A stretch of DNA of 64,000 nt from Chamaea fasciata (lineage: Eukaryota; Chordata; Aves; Passeriformes; Sylviidae), in assembly GCA_029207755.1 (NCBI GenBank), contig JARCOQ010000005.1:44479621-44543620 (forward strand), written 5' to 3'. The position numbers and the translations under genes were made by a program. The notes beneath the pieces were generated by a model. The model had not been told where the DNA came from and searched no databases. It saw only the letters and a program-made list of their open reading frames with translations. Below, piece after piece: positions 1-14,015 of the stretch; the first letter of the stretch is position 1, and each line of letters opens with the position of its first letter.

Positions 1-3000
1 ATGTTATCTTTTTTCCTTAGAGCTCTGACTTCAGTGCACCTGCTCCTTATTTTAACAACAGATTTACAGAGAAGTTTTCATGTTGGTTCATGTTTTCTCA
101 GTTGACAGATGAGTTAAACTCCCACAGAAACTTTTCCTTCTTAGCTCACTGGCTCCCCAGTCAAGGATTTGGTCATTGATATTTCCAGACTCATTTGGGA
201 AGCTTAGTAGAGCATGTAGTTTCTGACATGGCGTTTTGAAAACATCTCATCATATGAATACTTTGGAACCATAAATATGGTACTGCATTCTTACTTCTAT
301 AAAAAATGCGCAGTAGAGACCTTGATGGACATTGTCTCTGTCATGCTTGACATGAAAATCAAGTAGATGCCTATTTGTTGTTTCTCTGGAAACCTATGAA
401 CTTTCAAACCCTCAGACTTATGCTCTCGGTATGGACTATCTCTGTTAGCTCTTCACTCTCAGAAATGAAAAAAACTTGCAGAGTAAAAGGGAAATTCATG
501 AGAAACTGATAGAGATAATAAGCATCCGTGGGATTCCCGTGATGCATCACATTGCTGCCAAAGGTGCCAACAATAGCAGCATTTTAATTCTGGGAGAATG
601 AGTTCAGGGACATTCATCATTGTTTTGTTGCTTGTGGTCCTCTCTTTTCTCAACCAGTTTGCCCAATCTCCAACAAGATTTCTTAAAGCTGAAGAGAAAG
701 GCATGACTGCTTTCAGAGATGCAAATTGGCTGTGATAGAGTTGGCAATACCCTCTATCCATTGGAACTTCAGCAGCTGGTGCTTGCTTCACAGGCTATTT
801 ATATGTCAACCAGCAAAAGTAGTTCCATATTCTTTACAGGAAATACTGGTTATCCACATGGTCATTATTACTGGTCCAGCTTAGCCAGAACTACACAAAG
901 TTATAACTGAATGGATGATCCCAACGTTCCCGCAACACATAGCCCAGTGCTGGACAGAATGCTGCTACGGACAGGGAGGTACCTGCCCTCCATCCAACCT
1001 TCTCTGTCCGAGGACATGGAGGAGATTTGTTATTTGCTATTCAAGCTGTGGTCTGGGACTGCAAATCCTGGAGCAGGACTCTTCATCTTTCTCATCAGTT
1101 CCATCAGTGTCCACCTCCATTGCGCAGCCTCTCTCTACCTGTGCTCGTGATGCTGTGGTTGCTCGTGGCCTTGCTACAGCTGTCCATCAGCAAGGAACAT
1201 GCCTTGCCCACAAAATCTTAAAATTCTTTGGAGATTTTTTGTTTCTGTTTGTTTTTTGTTTTTTTTTTCAGAATGCTGGAATTCATGCATAGCTGTGAAC
1301 TGTTTTCTATTCAGTAAAAAGAGGTAACTCTTTGCTGAGTTGTTACCTATGCTGAGCCTGACTTTACTTACACTGCCCTGCTCTCTTTGAATGCATGTCT
1401 GTCCTGCATAGTTGTAACTACCAGGGTTAATAACTGAATCAGAGTGCAGCTGATTTTTCAGCTCCTGGGCAGTCAATCCAGATAAGAGTTAAGAAAAGAC
1501 ACCACCAAAAATAAAAATGCCCCAAACCTGTACCTTGTAAGTAGAATTAATTCTATCTGGAAGTCACTAAGACATTAAAGATGCAAAATTTGAATGTGGT
1601 TTCAATAAGCCACTTTTAAAAACAAATTTCATTTTAAAGCCTCAGAATGGTACACATGTCTGTTAAAAACCAGCAAGTACAAATATATCTTTAATTGGGA
1701 AAAACTATTTCTGGTTATTTAGAGAAAGTAGCAGAATACATAAATGCCTGCTCTGTACTGAAAGAGATCTCATGAAAATGTTTGGGTTGCTAAGAAAATT
1801 ATTAAAAATTAAGAAAATGCTGAAAGCAAAATTGTCTTCACTATTTTACTCCTCATAGCTGTGTACTCTTGAATTACACAGCAATATGAATGTCTTTTCA
1901 GCAATAGCACTGCATCATTACAGTGAAATGAATATTGGAACAGGTGAGGGGCCTTCACTTAGGTTTCACTTAGGAGATCCAACAAAGACAGACAGTTCTT
2001 TACTGATACTTCGTTTCGCTGCAGGAAGTATACTTAGCTTGGTGGTGTGGGTGCTGTACTCTACAGTGGCGTTTCAGTGGTTTGGGGTTTTTTCCTTGTT
2101 TTATTCTACAGCTAGTCTTCACACTGAGCTGAGGAAGGGTAGCATGTAATTTAATATAATGATGGTTATTGCAGAGGTAATTGTTGCATGGCTGATATTA
2201 AAGGAACACTTTGCAGCTGATGAGCACTTCACTTCCCATTTCAAAGCTAAAAAACCCTCAACACACACACACAAAGAAAGAGAAACTGCATCATTCAGAT
2301 CTTTTTTTTCAAAAAGCATTAGAGCATTCTCCAGTACGAGGAATATTTATTAGCTGTCCTTGTATGTTATTTGCCGGCATAAGCAACAAAGAAAAATAAG
2401 ACAAAGCCACCAAATGCTGTGATTGAAGATCCTATGTTACTGGCATAGTAACCACTTTCTGAAGTTTGGGAATAAATGAGTAGATATTTTTAGACTTTTT
2501 TTTTCATAATGGAGACGTACCATAATTAACGTTTTCTTTTTTGTCATTACTGCTCACAATCCTACTTGTGTGCTGGCTGGTCTGTATGTACCTTTGTGGG
2601 AGTATGATCTGCTCTTGGATTAATAATTAGAGTTTGGCAGCATTTTGCACTTCAGTTTGGACTAAGGTGTGTTGGGTTCACATGTGCATTGCTTGGCTTG
2701 TAAGGCAGCTGTCTTAGAGGGGAGATGTGAACTGGGAAGAGCAGCTTCTAGCTTCTTGGCAAAGCCTTCTAGATTTCCAACAAACCTGCCAGGCTGATTT
2801 GGTTAACATGCAAACTACAGCAGGTGATCTCAATGACATAACCATTCAAAAGCAGAGCAGAAGAGGACAGAACTGCTGAGATGTTCATATATGCCTTCAT
2901 GGTTTTAATAAGTAGAACAATCTGTTGCCTGCTTGCAGGGCCAGATCATGAATTTCCTATCTACTGAGACTGGGAAGCTTAGTAAGAGCTAAGCTTCAGC

Positions 3001-4709
3001 CTCTTCAGATCCTAGGGCTCACTAAAAGTCCACAATATTTTCTGTAAGAAAAGATGAATATATTCAAAGCAATGGACAATATAAAATTTTTTCGATTTTA
3101 TAACTTCAGGGGGAGTTTAGGTTATCAGAACATATAAGATTGCAGTATTTCTCTTCACTTACGTATAAACTTCCCTTCGTAAGGATTGCCGGTTTTCAGT
3201 TGCCAAGTTATAATCCAGATTAGAATGAATTTTAGTAATAGATAAAATGATTCTTAAACACAGCTTTTGTGTACACCCTTTTGAGACACACCAAGGACTT
3301 GTGTAAATGTTTTCTGTAAAGGTAAAGTATTCAGGTCAAGTATGTAGTATGCTCCTGGCATCTTAAATTTAGGAATTTTCCTACACTTCAGCACCGCCTC
3401 TCTCAGTGAGTCGGGTTTGGAAATGCGACTGATAGCCAATTGGCTTTTCTTTTAAGAAGACTCAGAATGCTTGAACAAACAAGTTGTGAAAGCTTCCAAA
3501 GGGAAATTGCCCAGACTGGAGCTTGTCTGAGAAGAGTTTGTCATCAAGGGGAATTCTCTGACATCTAAGAAATCTTTCACCAGTAGACATCTCTTACATA
3601 GAAAACACTGCCAAGCACTTACGGAAATATTTGAACTGGAAATGACTGACTAATTGATTGACTGTGCCTTTTCTACCACAGCCTTTTCTTTCCATCTTCA
3701 TCTTCTTTTTGCTTGTTTGTTTGCTTGTTTCCTTTCTCTTTTTAAATCAGGCAGTTAAGAAACCGAAGACATTCCTGGCCAGGACAGTTTTCTCAATTGG
3801 CTTAATTTTCCCATTTCCTCCCTTGCTTCTGCTGGCCCTGCTGGGATAGAAAGTTCTGCTGCAGCCTGCTCAAGACTCATCTGCTTTAGCAGCTCACATT
3901 GAGAGCTTCACTAGTCTTTTGCAGACCCTTGATGAACTACTGCTTATGAACAGAGGCAGGAGGCTAGAAAGCCCGACATGCCTTTGGGCTTGCCAGAGGA
4001 ACTACTTCACTGGGAGGGACAGAGAGGTCAGTGCAGTCTTCTGGGAAGTGAGGGCTGTGGCTTCAAACCTCCTTGTAAATGAATTGTCAGTGTAGGGATG
4101 TTGTGTGAGGGGTGTCAGTGGCAGCACTAGTTCTCATACCTCATTGCAAGGGCTATGACATTGCTTACTTTTGAAATGAAGTATTTATCCAGCTCTGGAA
4201 GAGAATTCTAGGCTGCAAACCATGAGTGAAGACATACCTCCTTGTGGCCCTCTGTTAGGCTTTCATGTTACTGATGGGCTCAGCATTTCTCATCGCTTTG
4301 TTTCTTGCTCAGTCTGCCAGCTGCTGTGGATCACGCTCACAGGAGTCTCATTCACCCTGTGCACAGCAAAGAGGGAGACTCAGCCTTCAGGAAAGCATCT
4401 GAAGGTCCCATGAAAATCCAGTCTTTGAAGTCTCCCGAGTTGTACTTACCACTCTTCATTTGTTCAGACCCCTGTGGAACCTTTGGCTGTTTGAAGCATT
4501 CATCTTTTTTTTTTTTTTTCTCTTTTTTAGCACACAGCACAATACCTTTCATCAGCATCTTTTCCCTGGAGTGTTGTTTGCATTTGACTGTTTCTCTCCA
4601 GAGCTTGTTTGCTTGCTTATTTCTGAAGCCTGAAGTGCTCAGCTTGTAATAGTGGACCAAGTCTCCTGCTCTGTGTCAATTTCAAGATACAGAACTAGTC
4701 TTTTCTCTC
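1..4709. other. Intronic non-coding stretch
   Basis: No gene is seen. The stretch is AT-rich. T-rich tracts at about 1229-1271 and 3700-3755 end in CAG and mimic splice acceptors, but no coding exon follows them. A T-run lies at about 4504-4520. A possible LTR fragment at 2670-2790 is listed separately. Confidence 0.6.
2670..2790 (+). mobile_element. Possible solo-LTR scrap (weak)
   Basis: The segment begins TGTTGGGTTCACATG and continues with a mixed G-rich then AGCAGCTTCTAGCTTCTTGGC-like stretch. This resembles, from memory, the start of some avian endogenous retroviral LTRs, which open with TGTTGGGTTTACATGG and later carry a GCTGCTAGAAGC-like motif. No matching CA end, target duplication or internal viral sequence was found, so the call is weak. 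Confidence 0.25.
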
Positions 4710-5380
4710 TTTTTTTTTTTTTTTTTTTTTTAAATCTTTGCTACCTTGTCAGGCTACAGCACTTCCTTCAAGATGACACATCAGAGTAGACAGGTGACAG
4801 CTCCCCTGACTTCTCAGGGGGTTTCCCTTCAGCTTCCTGAGCCTCAGGGGAAATTAGCTTTTCAAAGCTCTTCTCAGCATCCTCTGAGGCTGTGTAAGAA
4901 TTTTCCTCTGCAGCTTGTATTTCTTGCTTGAGTGCTTCAAGCTGCTGATCATTTCTTCCTCTAGTAAGATCACTTCTTTCTCAGTCATGCTTGACAAGAT
5001 GTTTGGAATTGTCTTCTTTTTGATTAAGATATTTAGCTTGCACGGGCCTCAAGTGCTCTGTCAGGCAATTTAATGCTTAATCCTCTGGTTCCCCCTTAAA
5101 TGGCACACATCTCTGTCTCAAAGAGCAGCTGGAGAAGAGGGAAAAATTTGCTTGCAGGCATTTTGTGATCTTGACAATTTGGCAGGCATCAAGAGAATTG
5201 CAAGGGTTGCCTGTGAGAATCTACTGGGACACCATATAACTGCTTTCCTTTGCCATAGGGCTCAACACCATCCTTCTCTCTTCTCTCACCATCTTCAACC
5301 TCGAGATCCAGGGAAATGCTATGAAGGAGAAATGAATTTTCATGAACATCACAATGCAGTGTCTGAGCATTATCAGACAT
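4710..5380 (-). pseudogene. Degenerate retrocopy-like coding remnant, parent unknown
   Basis: Reading the minus strand from 5380 downward, one frame stays open except for a TGA at 5189-5191 until a TAA at 5096-5098. The message then appears to continue in the next frame from 5097 (KGEPED, stop at 5077-5079, then ALNCLTEHLRPVQAKYLNQK), slips frame near 5010, and returns near 4950. It ends with 60 open codons, DQQLEALKQEIQAAEEN through PVYSDVSS, and a TGA at 4768-4770. The region around 4890-4980 reads as acidic and heptad-like, so probably coiled coil. About 36 nt past the stop is a 22-nt A run on this strand (T run at 4710-4731). Multiple stops, compensating frameshifts and a 3' A tail suggest a processed pseudogene. 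I do not recognise the parent. No AATAAA and no target-site duplication were found, so an old exon remnant or chance is possible. Confidence 0.5.
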
Positions 5381-5819
5381 TGAGCAGGTTACTTTCCTTC
5401 ATTTGGAGGGAACATCTAAGGAAAGTGAGTATTAATATGCGTGAAACAGACTGGCAAGATTAACTTTATTGCTATAAAATATTACCAAGACACCTGCCCC
5501 ATATAGTTTTTCTGTTGTTGCTGGCAGGTGACCTTGTGTGAGAGCTTTGTTGAGCTTCTCTGTCTGCAAGGAGGCATCTTGAAAAGGCTACAATAGAAGG
5601 TTGAGGACAGTCTGTAGTATTTTAAGCTGTCTGTTCCAAACCAAAGTATTTTAATGTAAGGTTATTTAAAAGCAGTAGTACCAGTCAGGAAGAATTTTAC
5701 TAGCCGAACATCTGTTTTTCTGTTGGATTTCCCATATGTAGTTGCCATATTTACTGATGTTCAGTGATGGTACCAGAGCCCAAATGTGGTTTTATCACAG
5801 AATTTGCATTTCATGGTCA

Positions 5820-6131
5820 TGAAAGGTGGAACTTGGAGGGAGAATTTTTACAAGGACATGTTGTAATAGGACAAGGAAGAGCGGATTCAGACTGAAAGAG
5901 GGTAGGTTTAGATTAAATATTAGGGAGAAATTCTTACTGAGAATGATGAAGCAATGGAACAGGTTGCCCAGAGGTGTTGTGCATTCCTCGTTCCTGGAAG
6001 TGTTCAAAGCCAGATTGGATGGGGTTTGGTTGAGCAACCTGGTGTACTGAAAGGTGTCCCTGTCCATAGAAGGGGGGTGGGAACTATGTAGTCTTTAAGG
6101 TCCCTTCCAACCCAAACCATTCTATGATTCT
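5820..6131 (+). mobile_element. CR1 LINE 3' end fragment
   Basis: This is a 5'-truncated CR1 copy in + orientation. The sequence retains the C-terminal coding remnant typical of CR1 ORF2 (KEGRFRLNIREKF, then WNRLPRGVVHS and LEVFKARLDGV), followed by the short 3' UTR and the diagnostic end CCATTCTATGATTCT at about 6117-6131. CR1 elements end in short octamer-like repeats rather than poly(A). The copy is diverged and cannot be active. Confidence 0.92.
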
Positions 6132-9100
6132 AACTAGATTGGCCACTTTCACTTTCCTTTTTAGGGGTTATTTTTACAGTGTTTCACTTTCTGGCTCCCC
6201 TCCTTTTGACCCGTGGTGTAATCTTTGGACTAGAGATGCTTCTGGGGAAACATTAAATCCAAACAAACTCCTTTCCACCCTGTTTTTCATGAAATCTTTC
6301 TTGGATGTTCACTAAAGTTCTAATTTTTTTTTCCATTACATTCTCTATTAAACACAGACACGCACCAGAGATCTCATGGTTAGTAACTTTCCCAAACTAA
6401 AGCAATTTTAAATGCTTTTTTGTTTGTTGTATTTTGGAAGGCAGTTAGAAACACTGTGGTGCTTACTTGGTTTTTTTGTTTAATTTTTCCTTGTTTTGGG
6501 AATTTGTGGGAGGAGTGTGTTTTTTTGGCTTTGTTTTGTTTTTCCTGAGGATGAGATGGGAGAAGTGAGGAATTGGTAACACTGGAAATCCTTGGCAGAA
6601 TAAATTTTTCCCCTTGGTAGTATGTCTGGAAATGAGAAGAGATGAGTTGTTAAAGGGTTGCTCCGTTATTCTCTGATTTATGGAAACTCTCAGCAGTGAC
6701 AATGCCTTCAGTCTTCAAAACCCAAGGACATATTAGTTTGTTCTTTCACAGCAGGCTGATGTGTTTGGTGTTCCTGGAGCCATGCAGACCATGCAGATGC
6801 AACACAGGCAAGCTCTGAGACCATTCTGAAGAGATATCTTTACTTTTGTAGGGAGTGCAGCAGGAGCAGAATGAAATATTTAGATCTCACTGTCGGGAAT
6901 TTAATGAATTGGTCCTCGATTACTGATTCTTCACTGGGTATGTTCCAATAAAGAAAGCAATAAAGGTCAGGAATGGAAGAGGAAAGTGGACTAAATGATA
7001 TGGGTAGAATTGATGAGAAGATTTGCTGTGGCTGTGATCTGCCTGAACCTTTGCTGAAGCCTGGCTTCCCAGGAAGTTGCAGTATTTCTCTATCTTGCTT
7101 TATCCATGCTTTATTAATTTATTTCATGTCTTGTAAAATCATCAACTCAGGATGCTATAAAATCTCTACTTACTTTGCCCATGACTAACAAATCTATCAT
7201 ATTCCTCTGCACACTCCACACCTGGGATAACATGACAAGGGGTCTCCTTCTCATGTCTTCACAGGCTGCCTTTGTGTCAGGGTCTTTAAATCAAATCGTT
7301 TGCTTTGTATCCTATTGTTGGATAAAATATGTATTTCATATGTTGCTTTGGTAGTGCAAGTATCTTATGAGACATTCTCCCCGCTGGACTGTTTTTTTAA
7401 CAATATCTGGTTTGAGTTGATGAATCTGAGAACTATAATCTGTATTTTTATTATGAGCTTCTTGGCACTGATGTGTAATAAATTTACTTCATTACCCCAT
7501 CCAAGAGAAATACTGCTAAGTTGAGGGTCATGAATGTTTCATATCAATATCCTGTCTTTAATAAATCCTAGCAACTTCTGCAAAAAGTCTGTCTGCTTTC
7601 TGTTTGGGGATATTCAGGAAGAAAAATATGGAAAAATTAAATATGTTAGTCTGGGACTTCCTAGATTTTCAGTGCCTCTGTCTCCTTTGTCTTCCTAGTA
7701 GATATCTCCAGAATGTTCTAACTCATCTGGGTTGGAGCTGAGCCCAAAGATGGAATGGGGTTGGTCTGTCCATATTTACGGGGATTCACTTTCCAAAATG
7801 TTTTCACTTCTAGCATTTTAAAATTTCTGCCCTCTAAACCCTAAATTCTTTATATATAAGAGCTTCATACCCAGTCAAATATTTTCTCTGTGTGGCAGTG
7901 GCAAGCAAAAGAGTATGAGACTGGTAGGCTTATGGAGTAGTGGGGTAACCAGAGAAAACCTATGTGATGGGAACCATGTGCTGTGCCTGGCATGTGGCAC
8001 ATGACTGGGGCCTGCAGGCACTGCTGGTGGGAGTAGTAAAAAACTTTCTCAGCATAACATTGCCTGAGACTCTGCTAGTATTCCTGTCTTTCCAACAGGC
8101 TGACATCTATGCTGGCAGCTTGTTCTGATATACTTTGTTGGGGATGGACAAACAACCTTCAGGGTGAGCTGATAACTCTGCAGTGTGTTCACTTAAAGTG
8201 AGAGAAAGTAGATGAAATATGAATATATTAAGACTGTATGGTTTTATTCTGGTCAGTTTCAGGAGATGATCCATGGGGCCCCTGCTGGTATAAAAACCTG
8301 GTACAGGGCAAGATTACATCTTACTGTACATAAATAGGTGTAACACCACCTGTTATCTACACCTAAAACTCAAGCTATGTTCTCGTAACAAATGCAAGCT
8401 ATGGCACAGTACTTTGCAAAATGAGCTGTGATACCAAGATTTCAGTTTACTTTGGAAGATGCTACCACGATGTAATTTCGTAGGTGGGTTTTCTGGACTG
8501 TTACAACTTGTCAAAACACACTTCAATCAGTCAGATTACTGGAATTCCCTGGGGGAAGGCAGCCTTCAGAGGAATTAAAAACATAGTGTAGCAGCACAAA
8601 TAGTTTTCTTGCCTGTTGCGTAATAGGGTGACTTGCTTGGTTATTCCATGGTTGGTCCTTTCCATGCTGAAAGAAATATTTGGAAACAATAGTCTAGACT
8701 ACATTTAATGGCTTGATCTTTTTTTGAAATCATATTTCGAAGTGAGGGAAGAAACCAAAATAAGGTGAGCTTAGGGAATTTCCTAATCATCTCGTATCCT
8801 GAGAAAAAAGGTTTGCTGTTTATGTGAATGACAGGAGGCATGATTTTGCAATTACAGCACATGACATAGACTGCAGAAATCCTGAGTTTTTAGTTCCATC
8901 ACAGATCTGTCTGCCATTCTCTCCTCTCCCAGCCCTCTCTCTTTTTAAAATTGGTCTAGAAGGAGCTTGGAGCCTTGTGAGGAAGGACTCACGTTGTCTG
9001 ATGTTGCAGAATATCAGGACCCATTGGTTCTGCAACACACCTAGATTTCCTTCCACAAACAACAGTAGGGTGGATCTAGAATCAGACTGTTGTGTGGGTG

Positions 9101-12100
9101 GGGGTGCAGGACACTTCATGTGCTGTATAAATGAAGAGATTATGTGATAGTATTGCTTCAGACAGAAAATGTCTACAGTGTACATAAATTACCCTTTGCT
9201 TTGGGAAATGGTACTGACACCAGATATTAAAACCTGAAGTTCATTACTTTATTGCTCATTGTTTGTTTTTTTTTCCGCTCACAGAGCAATACTTTCCTGC
9301 TCTAAATACAGCCTATCACACCAAAAATCAGTGGTGCTATTGCAGTTTCTGTGACAGCCCCTTCTTTGAAGGAGATATTCCATGTGGAAAGCAGCAATTC
9401 CACACAGCACAGCTCAAGGCTCACTGAAGCTGAGGAGGACTGCTGGCTTGGCTGGTGCATGCTTTGTGATGCTTAATTTGGGCTGACACCTTAACATCTG
9501 ACCCAGTGGTGCTATATTGCTGGTGTAGGGTTGCTGTGTTCCAGCTACAGTTGCTGGATCAACATTTGCTGTTGGTCTGCTGAGAAGTGCATGTGTATAC
9601 ACGCAGTTGGGGTGTTCCTTCCACTATTTCCAGGAGCAAGCAAACAGAGGTATAGAGGAAGGAGGATCATGGTTGTTTATCCCCAGAACTCATCATGTTT
9701 CCAAGAGCTGTATTTGTGCTTGTTTGTCTGGAACTTACTTGTGCCAACAAGGTCATGAGGTTGGATTTTCACTTGATTCAGGTTTTGTTGTTGTTGAGTT
9801 TCAGGAGGCCAACACCCTGCTGCTGGGTCAAGGTGGCATGGAGCTACATCTTGCTGTGCTAGTGATCCCTGCTGCACTGTGAGAAGGAGGGATACCCAAA
9901 GGAAGCTGTGCTGCTCTGTGCTTGCAGCACAAGCTTGGAGACTCTGCTGGTAGGGTCCCAGTCAGTTAACAACCTAGCCTTATGGGACATCCATGGACAA
10001 AAATAAATGACGAAAACCCAGCTGATGAAGGAATAAACTAAATAAGTATGTGTTTCTGTCACTGTCTTTTCTGGAACAGTCCTGCCAACAGTACTTGCTA
10101 TTGCAAATGAGGTTTGGGCTTGTTTCTGTGTCACAAGTTTTTTTCATGGGAGATGAGGTACAGCTAGAGTGATGGGTCACCTTTTACACCTGGTAGTGTG
10201 GGCTCTGTACCGAGTGAGTTTCTACCTGGGAATTCAAATTTTCTTGGTAGTATTAAAAAAAAAACCCAAATAAACAACAACTCTTCAACACCACCACCAC
10301 CAGCTGGAGCAGAAAGATTGTTGTTCATAGATAATTAAAAATTGTGTAATGTTAAATATATAGTCTGGCTAGGTATATTCTCCTGTAATACCAAAAATAA
10401 TACTTTGAAGGAGGGAATTAGGGAGATGGGTATTTTTTGCATTGGTAAAGAGAGCAGCAGTCTGAAAACAGCTGGGGACTGGTTTGGCAGCAAAGTCTTA
10501 ACCCAGCAACCATCATGCTTTGCCATCTGCTCAGACAAAGCACACGTGGAACAAGGTTGACTCCTGAGTTCACCAAGACAGTGTGCGGTGCACACGCACA
10601 CTCTGTTCTTGTCAGTGAATGAAGGGTCCCAAACCTGCTCAGAGCCCTGCCCATCCATGCCATTGGAAAATCAGTGGCCTCAGCACCTTTTTCTTCTCCT
10701 TTACCAGCTGGTCCTATCTGTGGTGCTCTCTCCATGCATGGGAAGACCACTGCAGCTTTTGGCTGCTCCTGTTCTCTCCTTGCTCACCTGTGCTTTCCTC
10801 CCTCCTTCTCAAACATCTGGAGGCAATGGGAATTAATACTGGGAAGTGCAGAGCCAACTGGCAGAAGGAAACCCTGACAAGCTGTGCATCCACATTGGAT
10901 ATAGGGTTTGATTTATACAACTGAAACCCTGAGAAGAGGTTTGAAAAGATACAACTCAGGAGAAAAATTCAAGCTGACCTCTTGCCACACTTACAGCTGG
11001 AATCTGTGCTAAGTGAAAGAGGTACCAGGTCTCTGCTACCTTCCACACAAAATGACAGTATTAACTGGACCCTTATTTAGGAAATTTTAAATTTGAAATA
11101 TGTTTTCTGAACCTCACTGGGCAAAAAAACCAAACCAAACCAAACCAAAACAAACCAGAAAAAATTCACTCTTGGTGAAAAATTTTTGTGTTTTTTTTCC
11201 AACAGAAGCTGAGGAAATAATCATTCTCCCTGTCACTCTCCTTGCTGCTCAAAAAGCAGGGGAAGGAGAGAAAAAGTTGGAGAAGGAAGAGATAAAAAAA
11301 ACAAATCTGTTTTTTAAAAGTAGGAGGAGATTTTTGTCATGGAAAAACTTGTGACATACCTTTGACAGACAAGTCCACCTATCCAGTGGGAGGGCTGCAT
11401 GCCTGCCCAGCATGGGTTGGGGAACAGACCAACTCCCTTTCTGTGGTGGGTGGACATGGTGGTAGCACACTGTCCCAGCTCCAGAATCCTCCAGCAATTG
11501 CAACATGAGTCAGGGAAGAGAAGAGAGATTGAGAAGGTGGCAGAAGGTGGGAATAGACTAAGTCAGTGCTAAGAGTAAGAGACCAAAAGGAATCTCCATT
11601 GTGAAGTGTCCTGGAAAAACTATCACTTTGCATAAATGCAGACATCAGAATTTGAATCAAAGGTATGTTTTTCCATATTAAACCCAATGCCTTAAAATTC
11701 CATGTGAAGCAGCCAGCAGAGTAGAGGTGAGGTGCAGCTATGTACCTGTTTGTTTCCATAACATTTCAGCCTTTCTAGCTCTAATAGCAACTGACCCTTT
11801 TTGTTGTCTGCTCCCTTTTGTTATTAGTACCTTAGTGGATTTCCATATTCCAGTATTCTCAAGATTATTTGGGGCAATCTGTTATTTACCTTTCTGGAAC
11901 CTGGTCAATTCGCTTCTTTGATTAAAACTGCAGAGGTGAAGCAGGGCTCCAGCAGCATCTGAAGTTGGGCACCTTTTAAAGCTGGGGTCGTGAATAGGAA
12001 ACCCAGGATAGATGAGCTTTGGGCTGTTGGCTCCTCTGGTGCTCTTCTTTTTTCACCTGTGTAATCCCAGTTCTTTGGAGTTATTTGAACATAATCATGG

Positions 12101-14015
12101 CAAATTCTGTGTACACAGCCTAATACATAGAGAGCCTTTTTCCCAATCCACAGCTGAGACTGCAAACTCCCCTCCCTAAGTGTTTGTATTTTGCAGACCA
12201 TCTCCCCTCCCAGTCACACAGGGAGTGTCCAGAGAGTATAGCATGGAAGCCATAAAATACAGTAGTTCAGATATGAGAAAGGCTAGGAGGCTGATGGTTC
12301 AGAGCTCCTGGAAAGCCTGGGATGGTGTATAAATGAGGTCATATCTAAAACATCTTCAAATGTTTCTAAAGCAAATGTTGCACAATTAAATTAAGGCTTC
12401 AGAGGAATAAAAAAAAAATAAAAAAAAATAAAAAAGAGATGGATTTGTTCTTTCTGTTGAACAGGACAAATATGTTACATTTAATGATTCCCATAGAAAA
12501 ATGTGGACTTCAAAATTAAACACAGCTGTGTTGCCAGTTGAAGAAAGTATATTGGATTGGGACATACAGAGCTGTAGACCACTGTGTAAAACCTGAGGGG
12601 TTCTCATCTTCTCCTTCTAGCAGAGATACGTCTTTTCCTGCGCTTTCTGGTTTGGTCTGATGTGCACATTCATGCAGCAATTATCTTTTCTCTCAGGGTC
12701 AGAGACTGATGAGCACTAGGGCTGTGCTTCAGATTGCTTCAGTTGCCTCCTGCTGTCCCTGCATGTAGCTCTGATCTTATTTGATAGATATTCTCAAGCT
12801 GTATTTCTTAGGATCTTTAAAAGAGCATTTTGTGGGTTTACAGAGCTACAATTTTCTTTTTCAGTTGTGTATCAGAGACAATTTTCGATGTAATTTGAAA
12901 TTCCTTCATCAAGCTTTTGTTCAGCTGTTCCAAAGAGACTTGCTCCCTGTAAAAGCTGTGCTCCTGCCTCTACTTACAGACACGGGCATCTTTGGTAGAC
13001 TGAGTTTCTCTACTTTCATGTGGAAATACTTGCAGGACACAAAGAACTGTATTAAAAATGTCTTCTACTTTCCTTGCTTGGTTTACAGAGGGCGTCTGTT
13101 GAATCTCTTTGTCAAATGCTTTAGACCTGAATTGTTTTAAAAGGAGATGTGGCTTCTTGAGGTGATCCAAGGATTCTTGTCCCAAGATTCACAATCTGCC
13201 TGCACAGAGCTTCCTGAAAACAGTAAGGCTCTTGACAGTTTTCAGCTTGACTATTCTCATTTACTTGACAATTTTGGACATTAAAACCTTTATTCATGTA
13301 TAAATGCCACAATGCCTCAAGCATGGATTTTTCAAGAGGTGCCTGAAGTTCTCAAATGTCTCAAGTACAGTATAAATATCACTATGTAATGCCAAGTAAA
13401 TAGCATGTCTGAAAAAGCCTGAGTTGTAGCAGTACCTTCATGTTCTTATCAACCTCTTGAGTAGATAAGAAGCTTCCATTTTCAATCAACAAAACTGAAT
13501 AAAGATACTTAAATAGGTCAGTCTTGTGCCTTTAGCATACAACTCCTAGGCTTTGTAAGACTTAGAAAGCTCAAATCTCCCAAGATCAGGGAACATCAAA
13601 GAATTGCAGCCAAATTTTCATCTGTCTTCTACACTTGGTGCTTGTAGGCTTGGCCATGAACCCTCTGTCATTAGGATATTTCCACACACTGACATGCAAG
13701 TGGAAGGCCCAGTTAGGTGGGTGGGTAGTGTGTGGTTTGTACACTGCATGGTTGGGTTTTCATACGCTGATGTGGTGTGGTGCATTTCCGCAAAGGGGAA
13801 CCTGAAGCCGCTTCTGCAGAATGTGTTAACCTCACATCACCAGGTCATTCACCTCTTCTCTGAGGAGCGCACACACACGAAATCAGGTTACATGTTGAAT
13901 GTGAAGGTCAAAATACTTCACCCTATCTAGTCCTCAAATCAATTAGAAGGTTCATTTCAAGGTGTGGTTGATTTCTTTAATAAAGTTAAACAATGAATGC
14001 ATAATGGCTATATCT
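6132..14015. other. Intronic non-coding stretch
   Basis: No gene is seen. It contains simple A/T-rich and T/G-rich tracts (6466-6540, 10250-10275, 12408-12437) and a short CCAAA-type repeat at 11122-11157. The open frames do not resemble known proteins. Confidence 0.6.
11122..11157 (+). repeat. (CCAAA)n-like low-complexity repeat
   Basis: An A run is followed by repeated CCAAA units with slight length variation, over about 36 bp. It is an ordinary low-complexity tract. Confidence 0.8.

Noticed and set aside
1229..1271. Polypyrimidine tract ending in CAG, like a splice acceptor
   Set aside because: No coding exon or conserved protein follows it. Such decoys are common in T-rich introns.
5515..5580. 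GGTGACCTTGTGTGAG...CTTCTCTGTCTGC similarity to the MIR SINE core
   Set aside because: Only scattered matches to the MIR core as remembered. No tRNA head or tail seen, so too weak to annotate.
12781..13140. 119-codon open frame on the + strand
   Set aside because: Hydrophobic, Phe/Leu-rich composition expected from T-rich DNA; no recognisable motif.
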